50,341 nucleotides of DNA, from the NCBI GenBank assembly GCA_009602725.1, contig WELB01000175.1, positions 36,681-87,021 of the forward strand, read 5' to 3'. This DNA is from Spirogloea muscicola. Lineage: Eukaryota > Streptophyta > Zygnematophyceae > Spirogloeales > Spirogloeaceae. The position numbers were made by a program, and so were the translations under genes. The notes beneath the pieces are model-generated. The model was not told the DNA's origin. It saw only the letters and a list, made by a program, of their open reading frames with translations, and did not search any database. Positions 1-12,845 of this stretch are shown here, piece after piece. The stretch's first letter is position 1, and each line of letters begins with the position of its first letter.

Positions 1-541
1 GCGGCCGGGTTGGTGGACGTGCCGGGGCCGAGGCGCACGAGCGCGCTGTTCTTGCTGGGAGGCGGGAACTTGAGCAGCCGATGGCCTGCGTCCAGCGTCG
101 TGTACAACTTGCCCGGCTTGTCGTGTGCGAGCACGTGGTACGAAATGTAGCCCGGAAGAAGGTGGAAGTTGAGGACGCGTTTCAGCGTCGTCACATTGAC
201 AAGCTTGGTGCGATACTTGGGCGCCAGGTTCTGGAATGCGTTGTTGTCAGGCGCGAGGATCGTGATGTTGCGCGAGTTCAGGTACCCGTCCAGCGACGCC
301 GTCAGCCCTGCGAGGTTGCACGCAGCAGTGGGCCGCCGCGTTGAATCCGCTTTGCCGTCCAACCACAGACGAGCGGCGTGTCCATGGCAATGCCAAAGCG
401 AGTCGAGCAAGAGCAGTGTCCTGCTCGCTGCGCGGCGGCCGCAGCAGCGGACGGGCGGGGGCACGCACCGGACTTGTTGAGCAGGCTGATGAAGTAGCTG
501 AACCTCCGCTGCGGCGCCTTCTGGAGCGCCGCTACCACCTT
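1..541 (-). CDS. Fasciclin (FAS1) domain protein, partial
   Basis: Reads leftwards and runs off the window. Exon 469-541 encodes VVAALQKAPQRRF...FISLLNKSG; a GT-AG intron (308-468) joins it in frame to exon 1-307, encoding GLTASLDGYLNSRN followed by the FAS1 H1-like box ITILAPDNNAF and the H2-like box LNFHLLPGYIS. These boxes in this order are typical of FAS1 domains, which in plants and algae are usually secreted or surface adhesion modules, often GPI-anchored. The N-terminus, where a signal peptide would lie, is lost because the exon abuts a 111-nt A tract (T on this strand). The C-terminus lies outside the window. The family call is firm; number of domains, localisation and exact role cannot be judged. 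The gene is divergent from the carotene hydroxylase gene that starts on the other side of the tract. Confidence 0.85.
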
Positions 542-2811
<2,270 letters not shown>

Positions 2812-3795
2812 AGAACGCAACATGAGCCAAGGGGCTCTGCAGAAATCTTGCCTAAGTGAGCACTACTGTGTTGGCAACATGGTCAGCAGTACCTGGTCGC
2901 ATGGAGGTGCGAGGCCCCTTGTTCGTCATTGGCCATCACTTTTGCAATGCTAGTTGCAGCAGTAGCTGCGTGACTACTACCCTCCTCCAGTGTCTGTACA
3001 CTAATCAAGCTGGTGAGCAGCAAACAAACGCGGCACACCAGCTTAGAGCCTTGGCTGAAGCGACTTAGAGGGCTGCTAGAAGGCCTCCATGGGGATACTT
3101 TTTTGGCAGATGGAGTAGGTGGAGGATTGTTGCAGCTTGGTGTAGATGAGGCTTACGTAGCGTCTCGGAAGGTGTTGCTGGACCAACCATGCAGGAGACG
3201 TCAGTGTATTCTGATTCTTTCTTTGACATGGAAGCAAATCTGGAAAAGTTTGTGTCTCTATATGCAGCCTTGTGAGATCATGTTGCCATCTGCAAGGACG
3301 TCAAGTCTTCATCTATCTTATCTGGGTCATTAGACATTTATACTCTGGAAAGCAGTGGTGCCAGCTGAACAAATATGATCAAAGCCATCATGCCATTCAG
3401 TCAAAATGCAATGGGGCAGATAGTCTGCCAGAGGCGTCAGAGTGTCATATCCTGTTCTGAGCCCAGCTTTGACTGTTCCACTTGGGTTATGTAGGGCACA
3501 AACACGAACACACGTAAGTGTGCCTGCATCTTACAAAACACTGCATCCGCTGGACACTCAATTTCAAAGAAACACTGTACAATCACTGCCAAAATTCTTA
3601 TGTGCACCTCTCACGCTCCATGCAATGCTCCTCACTAAGCAGAGCATGGCACACATACACTGCATACAAAACCTAATGTATGCATTGCTGTTGCAAAATT
3701 GCAAGCGCATTTGACTATTACAGGGTGCTGGCCAAAGTGAAGCTTAGCAAGGACAGGTCCATATTGTTGCATCCATACAATATGACCATATGTCA
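2812..3795. other. Intergenic, convergent gene ends
   Basis: Lies between the 3' end of the carotene hydroxylase gene (+) and the 3' end of the BRUTUS-like gene (-), so it should hold both 3' untranslated regions and terminators. I see no recognisable coding exon, RNA gene or repeat in it. Confidence 0.5.
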
Positions 3796-6700
3796 TCATA
3801 TGGTACGGCAATTGTACGACCCACAATGGGGGCATTTGTGATGTACCCAGTGGAAGTGGGTCAAACCCTCCTTCCCGCAGTCATTGCAGAGAATGTCCTG
3901 GCAACCACCAACCGTTACCATTGAGATTCCTTTTCAAATGACTTACACTATTGCCACACGTTCATGAGATTGATCACAATGATCATGGTCAGATATTTCC
4001 TGCCAAAGTGCACAGGAGAACTGCTGACTAAGGCACCCCATCATAGATACCTGTTCGCGATCCTTGTACTCAGCAGGGAGCTCTTCTGCAGCCAGTAGGG
4101 CATCTAGCATGCCAAAGTACACCTACAGTGAATGACAGTAGAGATAGATTGAGCTTTCTGTTTAGTTCCTCTCAGATGAACTTGCTTCTGATGTGATGAA
4201 GCACTTCAAGACGTCAGAAATCATTATTTACAGACTACCAGCATTCTAGGCAGCATATGAGCTCCTCAAGCAGTATGATTGCAAATATCAACTGCTTGTG
4301 CACTCACCCCCATATCCCCAAGAGATCTGCTGCAGATTGGGCAAGTGTAGTAATTGGACGTGTAGCCCTGCAGATCAGAAGGACCCCTTATCCGAGTATG
4401 AGTTCCCAAGGACACTCACGCATGGAGCTTCACAGGCTCATGGATGACTACACACTGCGTCATATCTAGCAAAAGATTGGCCTTCCCATCTATGCATCTT
4501 GGCTTGCAGTACCCGCTTCATATCATGAGTGTTGCCTACTGAATGCACCTGGAAGCATGCGGAGTGCATGAAATGCCCGCAGGGAAGTGCCTTGACCGGA
4601 GTCTTGGACGTAAAGAGGAAGTCATGACAGATGGGGCAGTCGGACTCCATGCCCTTTTCTAAGCACTTGTGAGAAGAAAGGCTCTTGCTCATGCAAGCAT
4701 TGCACGTCATGCAGTGGAAGTAGTCAATCCCAAGCCCTTTGCCAACCCGGCAGAGGTTGCAAGACGGGCAGTGATAGATGTCTCTGCAGTTTGCATGGTA
4801 CTGATGTCAGCATAGCAGTCAGTCATTGCATGCAGAATAGATTGGCAAGTATAGCTTGTAGTTCCTCAGACTCGTATCTTCACCTCAAGAGGCTGACTAT
4901 CAATAGCTTGTAATTTCTCAGACTGCTATCTTCACCTCAAGAGGCTGACTGTCAAGAGATCACTTTCCCATCTAACACCTTACCGCTCATCGTCATCAAA
5001 GAACTTGCAGATGGAGCAGTAATATCGGGCCATGACAAAACCCCGGCATGAGGGTGTGGCACAGGTCTGGGACACTGGTTGCACTTGAAGACAACGCATG
5101 CACATCATCTCCTGGGTTGCATGCCTGCAGAGCAATAACCACATCAGAGGCTCGTTAACTGCCAGCAGGATCTTTGAATGTCACTTAAAAGTGACATTCA
5201 ACATTACACTCAACTTCTGCGAAGCTGGTGTGATATCTTAAAAACAATGCATGCACCATGGAAATGCACTTGCTCTTGGTCAGATACTATGTACAAAGAT
5301 GTCATCTCTTATCCACTGAGTTAGTAACAGCAAATCGGTCTAAATTCACCTGTTCATGGTGTGGTCGGAGACGTCATCATGGCAAAATCGGCAGGTGAAG
5401 AGCTGGCCACAACATGCTGCCCTCAGCTTGCAGTTGCGCTTGTAGTGGGGGCATCCAAAGACTGCCTGGCCATCAGTCCCAGCCTCCTGGTAATAAGAGG
5501 GCTTGAGACCAGCTGAGAAATCATCTGCACCATCCATCTCCGGCTTCTGTTTCTGCTGTGCAACGATCCACCGGCTGTGATGCATGACATGTATTGGCCC
5601 GTCAGAATGGTCTACCTGGGTGTTTTCAACATTCAAGCTGAAAGTGACCACAATGAAGTTGACTGTCACACACAAAAAATAAAAGACACATATGTGCTCA
5701 ACGACGTAAAACCAGCTCCAGTACTCAGCACTGATCGCAACAAGCTCAACAGTGGAAGCCTGGGGAGTAGTTGGACCGAGCACGTATGAAATGGATAGCC
5801 AGAGACCGCAAACCAGAAGTCAGTGCTATTGAAAACATAGATGTGAATTGAATAGGACATCAGTACCTTGTCATGAGATTCTGCATAAGATAGTCCTTTT
5901 TCCGAGGGTCCAGGGACGGATCCCTGCTGACCTTATACATTGCGGCTTCTAGCTCCTTCTGGTTCATGCGAAATATGTCCTGCCAACCTGGCTTGAATGT
6001 TTCTCTCTCCTCTTCTACCTGCGCACACTTTTCTACATCTGCTTCCAGAAAACCAGGCATAACATCATCAACTCCCTCTCGCTTCCGCTTCCTGAGACAA
6101 TTTCCTTGTCCTCTGCAGCAGTGCTGTCCTTCTGTGCAGGACGCAACTTCAGATGCGTCTGCGGAACTTCCAAGATCTGCTGTGTTGCCTTGCAAAAGGG
6201 TATCAATGGAAGTAACAGTCAATACACCGTTTTGCTTGGGCTGGGTTTCTGGAGCGCCAAAGTAGTCAAGCACCATCTTCAAAGAATCCTCTGCCTGGTT
6301 GTTAATTACTGCTGGCGCAACCGTGCTGCCACCTGATTTGGAGTCTTTCCACCACGCACTCAACCACTGCTCAAACATCGTATTCCGAGTTGCATTGCGC
6401 CAGCTATCCATCATATGCTCTTGCTCGTCCTTAGTAAGCACTCCTGTTATCCACGGCAGTATGGACTGGGGCAGAGTAGTACAGTATGGAACAGAAAACA
6501 GAAGGACAGCATAGATAAGAAACAGCTAAGTCCTCTTGGCATTAGGAATTTGAAGAAAGTGCATCGTGTAGGCAGCGCAACCTCTATACTCCTATGAGTT
6601 GCTATACACAATGGCGACTATTGTTGATAAAGCTGCAGCCGAAGTAAGTGCCTAAAAATGCCAACAACTCACCTGTAATACTTCAGCCCCCGTTGTCCCA

Positions 6701-9700
6701 ATGATGCGGCCAACAATCTTGTCCTGCTCCTCGCTAGTGAAGTGCACAGTGAATAAAGGCCAAAGCTCTACCTCCTCTCTGGAAACATGCTGGTCCAAGC
6801 TAACATACACAGACTGGCACATACGGTGCAACTGCCCAGCTAGGCTTCTCCGTTGTTTCTCCTTCTCCTCTGGACCTTTCTCACTGCTGCTCAAACCCCT
6901 CATCTGTGAGATGACAATAGCTATGTCCTCAAACAATTGCTCCTCCTGCTTGTGGTCGATGGTGTACGAATGACTGACATTGTGGAGGGCCTCTTTTGCC
7001 TCTAAAGCAGGGAACACAATGTCATCCTCTGCATTGCTGTGAGCCCGATACAGGCCCCACAGGAACTGAAATCTACCGCTGAAGTCCAGTAAGAGCTCAT
7101 CCCCTCCTTCTCCAAGCTTTGCAGATTCAGACGATAAGTACTGTAAGTCCTTCCGGATCGCTTTGTGGAACTGGAATATGTTATCTATAGGAGACCTCCT
7201 GCCGCTGGTCCTGTCTACTCGTCCACAGCCAAACAGTCCAGTGGGACAGCAACATGGTGTTTGTCCCACTGGCTTTGGCAAGGTAGCCACGTGCGCAGGC
7301 TTGGTAGTAGATTTGGCTGCTTCATTACGGCCAGAAGTGGAAGCCTCCATGGCAGTACCCGTCACCACCCTCTCAAGAAGCCCTTCTGATATCTGCCCAC
7401 TCCGTTCCGCGCCAGAAGGACACCCAGTAGATGCAGTAGAAGGTGAAGAGTTGCTAGAATTGTCCTTATTCCTGCAGGTATCGATTGTCGATGCCCTCCC
7501 TTGTGAAATAAGCACATCGTCTGGTGACCCTGGTGATAAAAGCGGGCTCCTGGTCGCCCAGCCGGAGAAAAGGTTGACAAGCGGGGCATCTACTAATGGA
7601 GCTGCAGAAAACAAGCATCCCTCTGTCAGCGAGCATTGACAGCCAAGCTTTTGGGTTCACTCGCTATCTAGACCAGTGCTGCGTGCTACAGAGCTGACAC
7701 CAAAGACTGCTGCATGCGAGCCAGTGGACAGCTTCCCACCGGCCAGGTGCATATTCTGGATCATGTTGACAGCCTCCTCCTCACTAACTCGAGCTGTGAG
7801 CCAGGGAAGGACTCGCTGAAGTAGCCTCAGAGGCATAACCCTCAAGCTCTGATAGACCATGACGCGCTGCTCTTCCACGCTACAGTACTTCCTGGCGAGC
7901 GGTAAAACCTGTAACACAGTGGAGCCGTATAAGTAGTGTAGAGCATCAACGCATTGGCAGCAATCATGCCAGCTGGAGTACTTGTCACGAGGCTTGACAA
8001 GGTAGCAATACTAACGCTTCAAACACCTATATGCCTGACTACCTTCTCTTCCTCGGTAAGGAGGTGCAGTCGCACTGTGGCAACAATGCCTTCTGAACGC
8101 TGACAGAGCTCTTCCACCAAGTCGCGTGCAATAGAATCGTCATTATCAACTCTGAGCTGTGCTTTTTCCAGTAATTCAGCTACGGCATGAAATCTCTGCT
8201 CTTCTTCCGCATGCTCTGCGTAGCATGATTCTGGCAACTGCTCATGATCAGACTGAATGCTCATTCTTAAGGTCGGGAGAACAACCTTGTCCTCAGCAGT
8301 CCTGCCAAGCAAGTACAGGCGATGTTGTCAATGCCTTATGACCATACAGACAACCTGCTCAGAAGATTCTTCAGCTCCATGCCTTCATCGTCTTCTAATT
8401 GATTTTCTCTTTAGCTCAGGTAGGACGTATCACCCGTGGAAAAGGCAGACGTCGTTCAGAAACCGATACTGCTCAGCAAAGGTATCAAGAACAGCCCTCG
8501 AAAGCTGCCCAGCGCCTCGCAAATTTGCCACCTTGTCTGCAAAAGCATCCAAGTCCATCCTAATGGCATTGTGCCAGAGGATGAGCTCATCGATGGGATG
8601 TCTGATTGAAGTCTCCTTTGCATCGGTCGACAATGGAAACGGCCAGTAGCCTGCTGCTCGCCCTGATGCCCCTGATGCCTCTGTACTGAGCTCTGTAATG
8701 CTCCCCTGACATCTTTCGCCAGACACTGCCTGCGCTTCAGGTGATAGGTCCTCCCCAGGTGCTCTTAAGGGTAGAGCTGTATTTAAGCCTTTACTGTCGC
8801 TCCAGTGGCTGTTCCTACTGCTGGAGACGGCGTCCTTGTCTGACAACCACATTGACACTACCTGCAAACATCACCCTCTGCATTAGACCACGAGGGCTGC
8901 CATACCTTCAATGATGCCAGATTGCCAAGGAAGCCACTAAATCTGTAGCTATGACCTATAACAGCAGCAAGTGCTTGAGTGAAGTGCTGCATGTCACAAT
9001 TAGGACCCCTTGACAACTTCGCAAAAAGGTTCTCCTATGGCGCACCTGCTGAAGAAGCTCTTCGCCTGGCACAACTTCATACATATGGTCCATCATCTCC
9101 TGCTGCTCTACCTCAGAGAGGAAAGACTTGATCCATGGCAGGCACTCCTCTATCAGGCTCACAGGTATGCTGCACATGAATTGCCACACAAGATCTGCCT
9201 GCTCTACAGCCGAGAAGTTCTCCATGAGCAATGGGAATACCTGTCACAGAGGTGTGAATTGCAGAATAAGGAGAAATAGGCACAGAAATGGGGGGTGATT
9301 GTGAAGACCATTGCCACTGGTGATTGTGCTGTGTTATAGCAGCGAGCACTTGCACTACATGAGGATATTGCAGCTGCAAGACGTCCTAGTTACGCAACAT
9401 TGTCATTATCACTTCGAGCTACTTTATAGCACAGACTATGCTGTCAACAAGACCCTGGCTCCCAACAGGAGCACGGACCTGCTGTTCCTCCTTGAAGAGA
9501 TGCTGACGGAGTGTCGTCTGAAGAGCTTCTGTGGCACAGACGAGCTGGCGCAGGAGGTTCGGGCACTCTTGCCCTACCTTCTCCTTTACCTCAAGTAGCA
9601 GTGCTGTCATCTGGTTAAATCTGTCACTCTCGACCTTGTGCTCAAGAGAGTAGGTATGGGCCACGTTCTTCACCCTCTCATCTAGCGCAGGAAGAATCAC

Positions 9701-10110
9701 CTGCGACACAGAGATAGCGCCAGTTATGAGCACCATCATGATCGAAGCTCGAACATGGCCTGCAGGAGCTGATTGCTAGCTCGCAGAAGAGCTTGGGCAA
9801 GATCTCGTCCACGTACGACATCCTCGGCGCTGCTGTGGTACTTGTACACAGAGCACAGGAAGCGGTAGCGCTCCGTCATGCCGTCAACGTCCTGGGCGTC
9901 GCCCCGCTCGAGCGCCAGGGCATCTTGGTGGAGCCGCGCGAGCTCGCCCCGGATGGCCTTGTGGAAGAAGAAGAACTCGCGGATGGGCGACGAGGAGCAA
10001 GCCGGAGGCGGATGGCTTCGCGGCAGCTGCTGCGGCGCAGGCGGCGTCAGGTAGGCGGGCACTGCTGCCCTGGGCATCACGTCCACCTGCACCGCGCCGC
10101 CAGCCTGCAT
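3796..10110 (-). CDS. BTS: BRUTUS/HRZ-type hemerythrin E3 ubiquitin ligase (iron sensor)
   Basis: Fourteen exons on the minus strand: 10110-9817, 9700-9479, 9240-9046, 8861-8434, 8301-8043, 7908-7674, 7601-6673, 6465-5867, 5574-5350, 5124-4984, 4783-4549, 4367-4308, 4122-4051, 3897-3796. They sum to 1332 codons (1331 aa) with consistent phases; only the 7674 donor is doubtful. Three hemerythrin domains: about 44-170 (FFFFHKAI, YHSSAED, LEHKVESD), 328-465 (LILWHNAI, FHGTAEDKV) and 684-830 (IFQFHKAI, AHSNAEDD, DHKQEEQ). Then a CHY zinc finger (FGCPHYKRNCKL, about 1090-1129), a CTCHY zinc finger, a RING from residue 1225 (CPICHDFLF, CGHFMHSACF) and a C-terminal zinc ribbon (DILCNDCGKEG, CPHCGSYNC). 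In plants BTS binds iron and ubiquitinates bHLH regulators of the iron-deficiency response. The start is the Met of MQAGGAVQVD; an in-frame Ala-rich extension to 10401 cannot be excluded. It is divergent from a bHLH121-like gene. Confidence 0.95.
4851..4954. repeat. Tandem duplication of about 52 bp in a BTS intron
   Basis: Two adjacent copies (4851-4902 and 4903-4954) begin ATAGCTTGTA and end GAGGCTGACT plus a few bases. They differ at only a few positions. They lie in the intron between exons 10 and 11 of the BRUTUS-like gene, so they are probably recent and neutral. Confidence 0.85.
5174..5201. repeat. Perfect 28-bp inverted repeat in a BTS intron
   Basis: Arms TTGAATGTCACTT and AAGTGACATTCAA flank a 2-nt centre, with no mismatch. 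It sits in the intron between exons 9 and 10. It could be a hairpin in the transcript, a remnant of a small foldback element, or chance. Confidence 0.8.
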
Positions 10111-10429
10111 GGCGGCAGCGGATGCCAGCAACAGCAGCAACTGTGACGGCTGCGAGCGGGGCTCCGCCCGAGGAGCGTCACCGAGGCAAGCAGGGGAGGC
10201 GTGAGGCCGCCATGCCGCGACGGCGGCGGAGGCGGCGGCGGCGGCGGCGACGGGGCGCGCGTAGCGGAGGGGCGCGCGTGGGCACGGAGCCGAGACGCGG
10301 GTGGCGGGCTTGAGCAGGCAGCACACGCTGCCCGCCCTGGGCTCGCGCTTGATGCAAGCTGCGCTGCACCCCTCCTCCGCAATGTGTCCTCTCCGTAGCA
10401 TTCCGCAGGCCTTAGTTGCATATTATAGA

Positions 10430-10582
10430 ATGCGGCTCTCGCTTAGTTTGCAGCGCTCGCAAGCATTGGCTCTTCATCAACGTGCAGGGCGCGCTCTAAG
10501 TCAGGCCTCCGGCTTTCGTGGCGGCGCTCCAGCTCCCCAAGTTAGCTTGTCAGATTTGTTTGTGCTCACCCGTGGGTACTAA
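10430..10582 (+). CDS. 50-aa microprotein, RGY-stop family, copy 1
   Basis: An intact reading frame from ATG (MRLSLSLQRSQALALHQRAG) to LSDLFVLTRGY-stop. It is basic, with a single acidic residue (the Asp of the SDL box), and its N-terminal half looks like an amphipathic mitochondrial presequence; RGY matches the -3 arginine cleavage motif. Copy 4 at 16263-16415 (-) has exactly the same length, 41 of 50 identical residues, 23 synonymous codon differences and 9 non-synonymous ones. That pattern indicates selection on the protein. Shorter relatives lie at 11329, 16593, 30766 (-) and 38186 (-). An alternative is that this is a presequence exon spliced at GG|GTACTAA just before the Tyr codon. I recognise no named family. 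It lies in the 5' flank shared by the BRUTUS and bHLH genes. Confidence 0.5.
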   Translation: MRLSLSLQRSQALALHQRAGRALSQASGFRGGAPAPQVSLSDLFVLTRGY

Positions 10583-10669
10583 TGTCTTAGGTACCTTAGA
10601 TTAGGTCTCCGTATTATGTAGCATTGTTTAGTCTGCACTCGACTCTGCCTGAACAATGTATTGGCTTGA

Positions 10670-10870
10670 ATTGGCCTCCCTTTCAATTCATGCGCCCCGC
10701 GCGCCTTCTCTCTCTCTCCGTACATCTAAGAAGAAGAAAGAAGAATGCGGCTGCTGATGTGAAAAAGAGCAGCTAAGAAGACAGCTCTTCTACAGGGGTC
10801 GAAAAGTGTGAAAAGGAGAGAGAAGGCGCGCGCGGTGCGCATCATGCTATGTATTGGAGGCCAGTTTCCA
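10670..10870. repeat. Inverted pair of GCGCG/CTCTCT boxes
   Basis: A box at about 10670-10720 (TTGGCCTCCCTTTCAATTCA, then TGCGCCCCGCGCGCC and CTCTCTCT) recurs inverted at about 10808-10870 (GAGAGAAGGCGCGC, GGTGCGCAT). A third, very similar inverted copy is at about 16155-16213, downstream of microprotein copy 4. Between the first two is a box reading GCGGCTGCTGATGTGAAAA, also found at 38099 and inverted near 11570. The boxes travel with the RGY reading frames and look like parts of one dispersed element. Confidence 0.6.
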
Positions 10871-11120
10871 GCCAATGCATGCAGTTCGAAGGAGAAAACA
10901 GTGTGCTCTCACGAACGGGGCGAGGGCTGTGCAAAGCCAATTGATGAGACGGGCCGCTTGGGAGGCTGGCAATGGCGGACGAAAGCCGGGGGCGGGAACG
11001 TCACGCCGACGTCGGGCAGAGGCCCCCGTCCACGCGGCCATCATAAGAGAAAGAATCATAACATGTGAAAAGCGGGCCGCTCCGACGGGGGAGAGATGCT
11101 CCGCCGAGAGCCGAACTCCC

Positions 11121-11213
11121 GTTCTTGGGCTGGCTGTTCCCAGCCCTCCTCATGGAGAAAGTGCTCGCCCATTCTGGGGGAGCCACTTTCTGAAAGGACA
11201 CTTTCTGCACTCG
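11121..11213. repeat. Hairpin repeat box
   Basis: Contains the hairpin GGGCTGGCTGTTCCCAGCC followed by GAGAAAGTGCTCGCCCATTC and CACTTTCTGAAAGGACACTT. It shares the hairpin and the GTGCTCGCCCATT block with the tails at 11395-11590, 16716-16860 and 30640-30765, rearranged in order. I read it as a fragment of the same dispersed repeat. Confidence 0.5.
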
Positions 11214-11328
11214 CCGTGCCGTGCCGCCCAATGGGGGGGGCCAGGCCTGGCCCCCTTGGGCCCGCGGGCCCGTGCCCAGCGCGCGCCCGGACCGCCTTGC
11301 GCGCCGCCGGCACGCGCCCCGCTGATAT

Positions 11329-11590
11329 ATGAACACCCTGTGTATGCACGAGCCTAGCATCTCCGACCTGCGGCTGCTTAGCAGAGGTTACTGAGTGATT
11401 CGTAGCTGCTTTGTTTCTCTGTGTGCTTGTTTTTTTCTTAGCGCTTCCCCTGGCCCCCTTCTCGTACTCTGTTCATTGTTTTTTGGGCTGGCTTTTCCAG
11501 CCCCTATTCTCAATGGGCGAGCACACTTTCTACTTCTTCCCTGTGTATGCTGGCTTTCACAGCCGCCCCTTTTGATATCAGCAGCCGCAC
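11329..11590 (+). repeat. RGY-family element, copy 3: truncated frame plus conserved tail
   Basis: A 21-aa frame (11329-11394, MNTLCMHEPSISDLRLLSRG then Tyr and stop) keeps only the C-terminal part of the family. The following tail of about 170 nt is shared with copies 2 and 5: GTAGCTGCTTTGTTTCT, then a pyrimidine tract and TTAGCGCTTCCCCTGGCCCC, then a GGGCTGGCTTTTCCAGCCC hairpin and CTCAATGGGCGAGCAC. The stretch from GGTTACTGAGT to TTTCTTAG could be a short intron, after which the frame would stay open for about 48 codons (ALPLAPFSYSVHC...). The element lies upstream of the bHLH gene in sense orientation. Confidence 0.6.
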
Positions 11591-11648
11591 TTTTCTTGCC
11601 AGCCATCTTCCGTCTCCTCCGTCCTCCCCAGCACCCCCCCCAGGCCCC

Positions 11649-11652
<4 letters not shown>

Positions 11653-11732
<80 letters not shown>

Positions 11733-11740
11733 NTCTCTCT
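11653..11740. repeat. (TC)n microsatellite with one N
   Basis: About 85 nt of alternating T and C preceded by a C run, with an undetermined base at 11733. Reading frames through it are meaningless Ser-Leu or Arg-Glu repeats. Its length in the assembly is unreliable. Confidence 0.95.
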
Positions 11741-12845
11741 CGCCTGCCCCCAATCCCCACCCAATCCCAACCCTCCTTTCTCCCTCCCTTCTCGTTCTTT
11801 TGTTGTTTCTATTTGCACCTCCCTACGCCTCGTCTTGTGTTTTCCTTGGGGCACGCACTGGGGCGCCTTCCGCAGCCCAGCGTCCCTCCGCAGCAGCAGC
11901 CACGGCTTACCTTTCTGGGCCGCAGGGGCCGCTCGGGGCCTGCTGCCTGCTCAAGCCTAGTCAGGCCCTTCACGAGAGGGAGGCCAGCACGGCAGCGAGG
12001 AGGCAGCCGGCCGGGCTTTGGTGCAGCCGGTTGCAGGCCCCTACCGTCCACTTCCCCCGACCGGCGCTGCTGACAGCCACAACGCTGGGTGCCGTTGTGA
12101 GCCCCTTTCCTGTGCCTCTTTCATCTAGTTCCATGGCATGCATGGCGTCCTGCACTGCCTGATTGATCAGGACAGAGGGCCTCGCAGAGCCGCTCGTGGC
12201 GAGCGTGTAAGCTGGGCTGCTCGAAACAGGGCCGCAAAGCAGGCCTACCATCTGTCCTTTACTTCCACCTTTGCCGCTACTTCCAAGACTGCCGCCAGCT
12301 GTTGGGCCCTGGGCAAGGCTGTTGTAAAAGCCTTTCCAAAGCTCGAGGTGGTGACTGCTGCTAGATGCAGGCTGAACGCTTGGGCATCGCAAGTGTGGCA
12401 TGCGGCTCGATCAGCGGCAACAACGCAGCAGAGTCAACTCGGCTGATGATGGCGACCAAGCTCACCGCAAGCTGTCGAGCGGCCGTACAAAGCGTCCACC
12501 AACTCTTGTACGGTGTCCCAGCTTACATATCCTTCACTGATGAGTGGTCACCCATCCCTCTGCTGCTCTGCCAGGTCCAGCCCTGGCTGCCGGCGGCCAC
12601 AGCGCCGCCGGCGGCAGCGGCGGCGCCGGAGAGTCGGGCCACCATTGATGCTGCTGCAAGGGCTACCGGGCCAGGCAGACATTGTGGCCCTGGCAGGTGC
12701 CGGTGGGCAGCCGTCAGAAGGTGGCACAGGTGGCACAATCGTCACCAGGTGGAGCCTGCCATTGCACTTCTCATCGCCTCCAATGTAGCTGAGGTTAGCA
12801 CAGGTCCATGTTTCATTTCAGCATTCGCTGAGTGAGTGGGCTCAC
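11741..12845. other. 5' flank of the bHLH gene, no exon resolved
   Basis: GC-rich DNA upstream of the bHLH start. An acceptor-like site (TTTCATTTCAG at about 12814-12824) in frame with the ATG at 12846 suggests a spliced 5' leader or a further upstream coding exon, but I cannot identify that exon. No other gene is evident. Confidence 0.35.

Noticed and set aside
10110-10401. N-terminal extension of BRUTUS-like protein to an upstream Met at 10401
   Set aside because: In frame but Ala/Pro/Arg low complexity and unlike the family; kept only as an alternative start.
11388-12162. Frames with Ser-Leu or Arg-Glu repeats
   Set aside because: They are translations of the (TC)n microsatellite.
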